From Bacteroidales bacterium (GTDB lineage Bacteria; Bacteroidota; Bacteroidia; Bacteroidales; P3), in NCBI GenBank assembly GCA_900771365.1, contig CAAGNU010000111.1, forward strand, positions 1-7,392: a stretch of 7,392 nucleotides of DNA. The letters run 5' to 3'. Positions 6,001 through 7,392 of this stretch are shown here, in pieces. How positions within the stretch are numbered: position 1 is the stretch's first letter; each line of letters opens with the position of its first letter. Both the position numbers and the translations under genes were made by a program. The notes under the pieces were generated by a model that made no database searches, was not told the DNA's origin, and saw only the letters and a program-made list of their open reading frames with translations.

Positions 6001-7262
6001 ATCGTGTTGACGGGAATGATGGTGGTGTCCACGCCGGGCAGGACGACGCACTCATAGTCGCCGTAGGTGCCTGCGGTGGTAGAATTATACCAATACAGGC
6101 CATAGCCGCCCGAAGGGGTGTGGTTGTAGGAGGTAGTGGAACTCACGTAAGGATAGCCGAAATAGGTCGTGCCATTATTCAGACGTGTCAGGCAATCGAC
6201 AAATGTCGGAGTTGAAGAGGATGTCGTAGTCGGAACACCCGTGAAATCCATCACGTAAGGCAGCGAGTCGAGGAAATCACAGGGAGTGTGCACATTGACC
6301 GAACGCCAAGTGCTGGTGTCACCATTAGAGCAGAGTCCTGCGATATACACCGTGTAAGAGGAGTTTGCCGTGAGGCCGTTGAAATTCACCGTTGTGTCAT
6401 ACACCTCGTCAATCGCGCCCTCTGTGCTGGTAGAATCGATTCTCACCAGCCATGAGGTAGCATCAGTAGTATCAACCCAGCTAATGTCGAATCCATCAGG
6501 AGTCAGATTTGACACAGTTGCGCTGATGGGTTTGGGACAGGTAATGATAGGACGCGTGAAAGTGTAGTAGCGACCCGCAGTAGGCCAGGAGCCCGAAGCT
6601 ATGGTCGTGGAGGATCCATTGGTGAAATGCGTGGCAACATGATTGGCGTCAATCAGCCAGCCGTCGCTTGCATCCACGCAGAGACCATGCTGCTGGGTCG
6701 TGCCAGGGCCGGCAGCAGGAGCTGTACCGAAAACGATTTCGATATTGCCGTTGTGGTAGAGGTGAACCTGCCATTTGTACAGGTTCTCTCGGGTTGTGCT
6801 GGTGTATGTGCCCACGCAGAACTCCACCACGCCGAGAGAATCTCCATTGGTATCAGCCGTATGGAGATAGCGTACATAGTGGTTGCTTGAGACGTAGCCG
6901 TCGCAGCCCATCATGTTGATTTTTGGATTGTTCACGCTTGCGTTAGCAGAAGAGAACGGGGTGCTGTAGTTAGAAGTACCCGTCACGGCGCTGCCAAAAC
7001 GCAAGTTACCGTCAGCATTGACAGAGAACTGAGTATAGCCATTCTCTCCGAAAGGGAAGGAGAACCCAAGGTTCTGAACAGTCGAGACGCCATAGTCTCC
7101 CGCGTTTGCGGAAATCATCGAAGTGATGCTGGTCGGAACCGTAATCCACTTCGAAGCGTCTGTACCTGTTGCAAAGCTGTACTCTTCCAAAGTCTGTGCA
7201 TAGCTCATCCACGGCATACAAAATGCCGCAATCAGAGCCAGAATTTGTAGATGTTTTTTCAT
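1..7262 (-). CDS. Giant secreted multidomain adhesin-like protein (FN3 / choice-of-anchor-J / CUB), 3' end missing
   Basis: One frame stays open for 2,420 codons from the ATG at 7262-7260 to the left window edge. That ATG is chosen because a clear Sec signal peptide follows at once and a Bacteroidota-type promoter element lies about 105 nt upstream. Domain order in residues: signal peptide 1-22; N-terminal beta domain 23-241; FN3-1 242-327; J1 328-508; FN3-2 509-596; J2 597-759; FN3-3 760-850; J3 851-1044; FN3-4 1045-1132; CUB1 1133-1253; FN3-5 1259-1346; CUB2 1347-1468; FN3-6 1474-1562; M1 1563-1743; FN3-7 1744-1829; J4 1830-2010; FN3-8 2011-2103; M2 2104-2292; FN3-9 2293-2382; partial FN3-10 from 2383. 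There is no visible catalytic domain and no internal membrane helix. By family knowledge such proteins are exported, surface-bound or released adhesins, often T9SS cargo. Ligand and anchoring are unknown because the C-terminus is absent. The reading frame and modular nature are certain; the adhesive role is inferred. Confidence 0.95.
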   Translation of the reverse strand, partial: MKKHLQILALIAAFCMPWMSYAQTLEEYSFATGTDASKWITVPTSITSMISANAGDYGVSTVQNLGFSFPFGENGYTQFSVNADGNLRFGSAVTGTSNYSTPFSSANASVNNPKINMMGCDGYVSSNHYVRYLHTADTNGDSLGVVEFCVGTYTSTTRENLYKWQVHLYHNGNIEIVFGTAPAAGPGTTQQHGLCVDASDGWLIDANHVATHFTNGSSTTIASGSWPTAGRYYTFTRPIITCPKPISATVSNLTPDGFDISWVDTTDATSWLVRIDSTSTEGAIDEVYDTTVNFNGLTANSSYTVYIAGLCSNGDTSTWRSVNVHTPCDFLDSLPYVMDFTGVPTTTSSSTPTFVDCLTRLNNGTTYFGYPYVSSTTSYNHTPSGGYGLYWYNSTTAGTYGDYECVVLPGVDTTIIPVNTMQLRFWAKATSTSYHPVFRVGVMTDPNDINSFQEVTTVDVGTNTAWAEFEVPLGAFQGNGCFVAIRADRPASSWYAAVDDIVLEPMPTCPHVIALRGAQIMADEATIAWTEVGNSTTWTVEYGPAGFTPGEGTVEIVYDTTITLYNLTPNTGYDVYVTVDCSDGPGGVSQYSFRTACSYYPIPYTEDFESYGTGTTAFPTCWYKKGTTADRPYIQASTSYGHNNTHGLYFYAASGGYCYAIMPCTDHSVDSLQVTFWARQYSTSYNCSFAVGVMTDPNDISTFVAVDTVHPNSTTYENFEVMLNRYTGTGKYIAFSSIMNTSSGNYLLLDDVTVEYIPTCPRTSPINVDSVGLDYIALRWSENGEASQWVIEYDTVDFVPGAGLGNIIDAYDTTYMVTGLDSATTYYFYLHADCGGGDTSFNNFLSVATLAASPATVPYTCDFEEDGPNGWDFLNGNQTNAWYVGNATSHGGSRSMYVSNTNGSSNNYSTTDISYTYAVRTINFSDTGEYAYSYDWKGQGESHYYDFTRAFVVPASYQFEAGVNPAGSTNAFASWVAPAGWSEITEDFGSPVTLAQSTSWRTATGTFYISNPGTYNIVFAWANDASGGTNPATAIDNVSIVQNLCPSPQNFTLVNGTNPDSIQVSWTLGSGVSEYLIAPVISGGAPDTLSNPIVVSDDNTAVFPLAPGNLYDIYIRTVCMSGDSSLWVGPLMCAPGSYTMQHTGSDTLRTCRAIIYDEGGATGQYTDDADAYLVIYPTGDSLLRFSGWAYTESTYDYLYIYDGVGTSGTLLFETSSSSVRDDIPMTVSNGPITLHFTSDGSNVYDGFELRVSCVGLPNCPNPTNFHLVSSAIDTVAVAWTDTAFSTNWQVGYGLTGLDPDTLTDNIIDVTSTTAYLTNLSPSNTYDLYVRTDCGTEYSWWIGPVTVTPGSIDMPATGNSSVTACSLTVFDDGGSMGQYTNNANSTLTIYPSSEDSIIRFSGWAYTESSIDYLRIYDGVGTSGTLLWQTGSSSARDVIPSTLSIEGPITLMWHTDGSVVYDGFELNISCAAAPQCRVIRNLRAENVAVTSARILWNLSNAGGAVSYFEVETYQGSTLVSSDTTSRTACWVTGLRPGVNYSVSVRGVCAEGGYNSTETVSFHTNCLAGGDLEIGGGSSSNSFYPTNIGSAYSYTQELYTASQLGGAMTISGVSYYVNGSLPTRNISLYLGETAQSAFTSYSDYVRDSLMHLVYTGTISSSGAGWVTIYFDSIFHYSGVGNLCIGFDDNTGSTSSVTWRTRSGSYQAIHFHNSSNINPASPSGSTQLNTTVQNDIRFLAECDTTATCVAPNLIYTDITPTQIDIEWVAGLNETSWEVAHRATSASSWTVDIASTTNTTYSITGLSPNQQYQIRVTPDCGGDSIFAVIMVTTDCGELTVLPYVEDFETAATGSSSTGSNFVTCWNRLNNGTSYGGYPYVRSSSTYNHTAGGSKGLYWYNSTTTGTYGDYECVVLPAVDTNIFPIDSLQLEFWAKASSTSYNPVFYVGVMTDPADITTFQHFDTISIAGNTNWELFEIPFTGFTGYGQNIAVMATRPASSWYAYVDDFTLDRVPTCLAVRNVHATGASETTIDVDWTDYSPATAWQIEYGLAGFVPGSAAGSIINVYSHPTTITGLDTLTNYDVYVRPVCAGNDTGRWSQPATLSTAPCADAQITAIGSARSSGTGYTVPVNNYFRYTLSETIIDSAELNGEQDISILSYYYDYASPSTAKTNCTIYFQPTTKTTFSGTSDIVLLDSTAVKVYEGSLNCIQGWNHFTLDTAYHYDGTGNLLVIVDDNSNAYNSSSYIFRNEPCSGNKTLCYYSDTYDASPTSSSYSGSMYVYTYRPVMQLTSCNAASCRQPVITGNTHNYEMVTINWVGNGTNYEVAYKESAATAWSIETPVAGNSYTFTGLQPATNYDFRVRQDCTLDSNGFSDWAQVTILTDSLPCLAPQNLTTTDVTNATATFSWTARGYETAWDIHVWFTG
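387..953 (-). other. Bacteroidota surface-protein module M2 (residues 2104-2292)
   Basis: This is a divergent second copy of the M1-type module, between FN3-8 and FN3-9. Shared landmarks are a mid-domain strand CTIYFQPT (2169-2176), a W-x-x-F-x-L-D-x-x-x-x-Y-D-G block (2208-2221) and GNLLVIVDDNSN (2223-2234), which parallels GNLCIGFDDNTG in M1. It lacks the SYTQ opening and the Gly/Ser linker and has four extra cysteines (2169, 2204, 2248, 2255). It ends in PVMQLTSC (2281-2288). The function is unknown; the module is probably a beta-sandwich. Confidence 0.6.
1233..1775 (-). other. Choice-of-anchor-J-like domain J4 (residues 1830-2010)
   Basis: This 181-residue module is the same length as J1 and aligns with it without gaps. 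Shared landmarks are LPYVEDF (1836-1842), RLNNG (1862-1866), GLYWYNSTT, TYGDYECVVLP (1901-1911), FWAKA, VGVMTDP (1942-1948), RPASSWYA and the closing VDD. In the central 96 residues I count about 70 percent identity with J1. It is flanked by FN3-7 and FN3-8, the same FN3-J-FN3 layout as around J1, so a larger unit may have been duplicated. Confidence 0.8.
2034..2576 (-). other. Bacteroidota surface-protein module M1 (residues 1563-1743)
   Basis: This module of about 175-180 residues lies between FN3-6 and FN3-7. It starts with a Gly/Ser stretch, followed by SYTQELY (1590-1596), ISGVSYYVNG, NISLYLGET, a strand WVTIYFDSIFHYSG, then GNLCIGFDDNTG (1677-1688), and ends at LAEC (1738). The SYTQ-x-(I/L)-Y opening, a Y-(L/M)-G-(E/H)-T centre and a GNL-x-I-x-x-DDN-(T/S) motif recur in Bacteroidales FN3-rich secreted proteins. 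I recognise the pattern but not an assured family name or ligand. It is related to M2. Confidence 0.65.
2859..3224 (-). other. CUB domain 2 (residues 1347-1468)
   Basis: This is a second copy of the CUB module, from Cys1364 to Cys1468. It contains DDGGSMGQY (1370-1378), RFSGWAYTES (1398-1407), DYLRIYDGVGTSGTLL (1410-1425) and TDGSVVYDGFEL (1453-1464). Aligned by eye over about 98 residues it is about two-thirds identical to CUB1. The putative Ca2+ ligands are conserved as Glu1406, Asp1410 and Asp1454. The DNA keeps a 19-nt identical stretch with CUB1. The pair arose by duplication and may give bivalent binding. Confidence 0.85.
3504..3866 (-). other. CUB domain 1 (residues 1133-1253)
   Basis: The module runs from a Cys at 1151 (TCRAIIYDEGG) to Cys1253 (ELRVSC). 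It has the CUB pattern: D-x-G-G-x-x-G-x-Y (1157-1165), a strand RFSGWAYTES (1184-1193), DYLYIYDG (1196-1203) and the F-T-S-D-G-S...GF ending (1236-1247). Glu1192, Asp1196 and Asp1239 fall where calcium-binding CUB domains carry their acidic ligands, so Ca2+ binding is plausible but inferred. CUB domains mediate protein or glycan recognition in animal extracellular proteins and also occur in Bacteroidota secreted proteins. It is separated from CUB2 by FN3-5. Confidence 0.85.
4131..4712 (-). other. Divergent J-type domain J3 (residues 851-1044)
   Basis: The region opens with VPYTCDFEEDG (857-867) and closes with AIDNVSIVQN (1034-1043), which is how choice-of-anchor-J domains begin and end. The interior differs from J1, J2 and J4. 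It lacks the FWA(K/R) and VGVMTDP motifs and instead has aromatic stretches such as YAYSYDWKGQGESHYYDF and a strand YNIVFAWANDASGG. At about 194 residues it is the longest of the four. It could be a J domain with a large insertion or a related jelly-roll family. Confidence 0.6.
4986..5474 (-). other. Choice-of-anchor-J-like domain J2 (residues 597-759)
   Basis: This second jelly-roll module is shorter than J1, at 163 residues. It opens with PYTEDFE (603-609) and CW, has the central QVTFWAR strand and VGVMTDPNDI, and ends in LLLDDVTVE (about 747-755) before Cys760. Its core motifs match J1 and J4, but the loops are diverged and the YGDYECVVLP segment is replaced by GYCYAIMPC. It sits between FN3-2 and FN3-3. 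Confidence 0.78.
5739..6281 (-). other. Choice-of-anchor-J / cleaved-adhesin-like domain J1 (residues 328-508)
   Basis: This 181-residue jelly-roll-like module begins after FN3-1 with LPYVMDF (334-340). It continues with RLNNG (360-364), TYGDYECVVLP (399-409), QLRFWAKA and VGVMTDP (440-446), and closes with the VDD-I-x-L strand just before Cys509. The opening P-Y-x-x-D-F, the central F-W-A-(K/R) strand and the closing D-D-(I/V/F) are marks of the choice-of-anchor-J and cleaved-adhesin families in Bacteroidota extracellular proteins. By family these domains resemble carbohydrate- or protein-binding MAM/lectin folds, but the ligand here is unknown. It is strikingly close to J4. Confidence 0.8.
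6540..7196 (-). other. N-terminal beta-rich domain (residues 23-241)
   Basis: This roughly 220-residue region precedes the first FN3 domain. It contains GFSFPFGENGYTQFSVNADG (about residues 66-85), the pattern of a beta-sandwich found at the N-terminus of many Bacteroidota FN3-containing secreted proteins (an Iso-F-F-G-x-Y-t-x-v-x-v-n-x-G-like stretch). Further on are alternating strands such as YKWQVHLYHNGNIEIVFG, which look like the later strands of the same fold. I do not know a reliable family name or function. It carries few cysteines compared with the modules that follow. It ends where the first FN3 begins at Cys242. Confidence 0.6.
7197..7262 (-). other. Sec signal peptide (residues 1-22)
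   Basis: The N-terminus has a short basic start (MKKH), a hydrophobic core (LQILALIAAFCM) and a small-residue cleavage region ending MSYA before Gln23-Thr24. This is a classical signal peptidase I layout, and a Gln at +1 after cleavage is common in Bacteroidota exported proteins. It directs the chain across the inner membrane. Cys15 is not in a lipobox, because Phe is at -1, so lipidation there is unlikely. Confidence 0.9.
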
Positions 7263-7277
7263 GACAAATACATTTTT

Positions 7278-7347
7278 GTTAAGGTGGGTTCTATAAATTC
7301 ATTTTTTAGCCTCCTGAATGGGCAGAACCCGTTAACCCATCATTCAG
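7278..7347 (-). promoter_or_regulatory. Structured 5' leader: two interlocking inverted repeats
   Basis: Within the leader, arm GGGTTCT (complement of 7324-7330) pairs with AGAACCC (complement of 7286-7292). The pairing is extended by GTTAA/TTAAC (7332-7336 with 7278-7282), giving 12 base pairs around a small internal loop. A second pairing joins 7314-7322 to 7336-7347 (CTGAAT and GGG with CCC and ATTCAG, with a 3-nt bulge). The loop of the second contains one arm of the first, so the two form either a pseudoknot or alternative structures. No known riboswitch class was recognised. A regulatory role is inferred only. Confidence 0.4.
7291..7315 (-). other. SD-preceded three-codon minicistron in the leader
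   Basis: AGGAGG (complement of 7310-7315) stands seven nucleotides before an ATG (7302-7300) whose frame reads Met-Asn-Leu-stop, closing at 7291. It is out of frame with the giant gene and ends 28 nt before its ATG. A perfect SD is unusual in Bacteroidota, and the real start has none. The whole element lies mainly in the loop of the longer inverted repeat, which could expose or hide it. It may be a leader minicistron or chance. Confidence 0.35.
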
Positions 7348-7365
7348 CTGGATTATTTTCGTGCT

Positions 7366-7374
7366 GCAAAGTTA
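7366..7374 (-). promoter_or_regulatory. Bacteroidota-type -7 promoter element TAACTTTGC
   Basis: On the minus strand the sequence TAACTTTGC fits the phylum's TAnnTTTG -7 consensus, recognised by the housekeeping sigma factor. An A-tract (complement of 7378-7384) lies just upstream. The partner -33 TTTG box, expected 19-21 nt further upstream, would fall just past the right window edge and cannot be checked. Transcription would start near 7358-7362, giving a leader of about 100 nt before the giant gene. Confidence 0.7.
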
Positions 7375-7392
7375 CACTTTTTTTCTCATTTA

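Larger units (their letters stand above)
1..6539 (-). repeat. Array of ten FN3 domains interleaved with other modules
   Basis: Fibronectin type III domains of about 86-93 residues lie at nt 6282-6539, 5475-5738, 4713-4985, 3867-4130, 3225-3488, 2577-2843, 1776-2033, 954-1232, 117-386 and, cut by the window edge, 1-116. Each shows the FN3 signature: a B-strand Trp (for example FDISWVD, ATIAWTE, IDIEWVA), a loop of type x-G-L-x-P-x-T/N before the F strand, and a Tyr-rich F strand (YDVYVTVDC, YDIYIRTVC, YDLYVRTDC). Every complete copy starts at a Cys and has another Cys ending its F strand. The FN3 domains alternate with J, CUB and M modules and probably act as spacers or binding platforms in an elongated surface protein. 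Confidence 0.9.
7263..7392. other. Intergenic region upstream of the giant gene
   Basis: This 130-bp A/T-rich stretch is the only non-coding DNA in the window. It holds the promoter element, the structured leader and the minicistron. Directly before the start codon the minus strand reads AAAAATGTATTTGTC, without an SD, as is usual for this phylum. No neighbouring gene enters from the right edge. Confidence 0.8.

Noticed and set aside
7012..7221. A minus-strand frame of 69 codons overlapping the start of the giant gene
   Set aside because: It is in a different frame inside the signal peptide and N-terminal domain code, has no signal or motif, and the giant frame accounts for the DNA.
7197..7262. 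Lipoprotein signal because of Cys15
   Set aside because: Residues before the Cys are A-A-F, and Phe at -1 does not fit a lipobox. Cleavage after MSYA fits signal peptidase I instead.
1..7262. CRISPR array or mobile-element repeats suggested by the many recurring short motifs
   Set aside because: Recurring stretches are imperfect, irregularly spaced and in frame, and are explained by duplicated protein domains. There are no spacers, transposase or terminal inverted repeats.
7314..7347. Rho-independent terminator in the intergenic region
   Set aside because: The hairpin is bulged and not followed by a clear T-run on the minus strand, and it lies just downstream of the promoter element, so a leader structure fits better.

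Overview
The window is essentially one very large gene on the minus strand. An uninterrupted reading frame begins at an ATG at 7262-7260, runs leftwards through the whole window with no stop, and leaves at position 1 after 2,420 complete codons plus two bases. Its 3' end lies outside the window. The product has a Sec signal peptide and is a chain of extracellular beta-sandwich modules. These are one N-terminal domain, ten fibronectin type III (FN3) domains (the last cut off), four choice-of-anchor-J / cleaved-adhesin-like domains, two CUB domains and two copies of a further Bacteroidota surface-protein module. I see no enzymatic domain in the part present.

The organism is most likely a member of the Bacteroidota, probably a Bacteroidales-type gut, rumen or oral commensal. 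Three things support this: the module mixture is typical of that phylum's secreted adhesin-like proteins; the promoter-like TAACTTTGC matches the phylum's TAnnTTTG -7 element; and the real start codon has an A/T-rich leader without a Shine-Dalgarno (SD) sequence. A genus cannot be given.

Layout from the gene's 5' end (right) to the left edge: promoter element at 7366-7374; leader of about 100 nt with two overlapping inverted repeats and an AGGAGG-preceded three-codon minicistron (7263-7360); signal peptide (7197-7262); N-terminal domain (6540-7196); FN3-1, J1, FN3-2, J2, FN3-3, J3, FN3-4 (3867-6539); CUB1, FN3-5, CUB2 (2859-3866); FN3-6, module M1, FN3-7, J4, FN3-8, module M2, FN3-9 and the start of FN3-10 (1-2843). 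J1 and J4 are close relatives although about 1,500 residues apart, and the two CUB domains are about two-thirds identical, so the gene has grown by internal duplication.

The protein is probably exported through Sec and then placed on or released from the cell surface, in this phylum often by the type IX secretion system (T9SS). The C-terminal sorting domain that would show this is outside the window. The likely role is binding or adhesion; no ligand can be named. No RNA genes, mobile elements, CRISPR arrays or second protein gene were found. Plus-strand open frames are shadows of the minus-strand codon bias.
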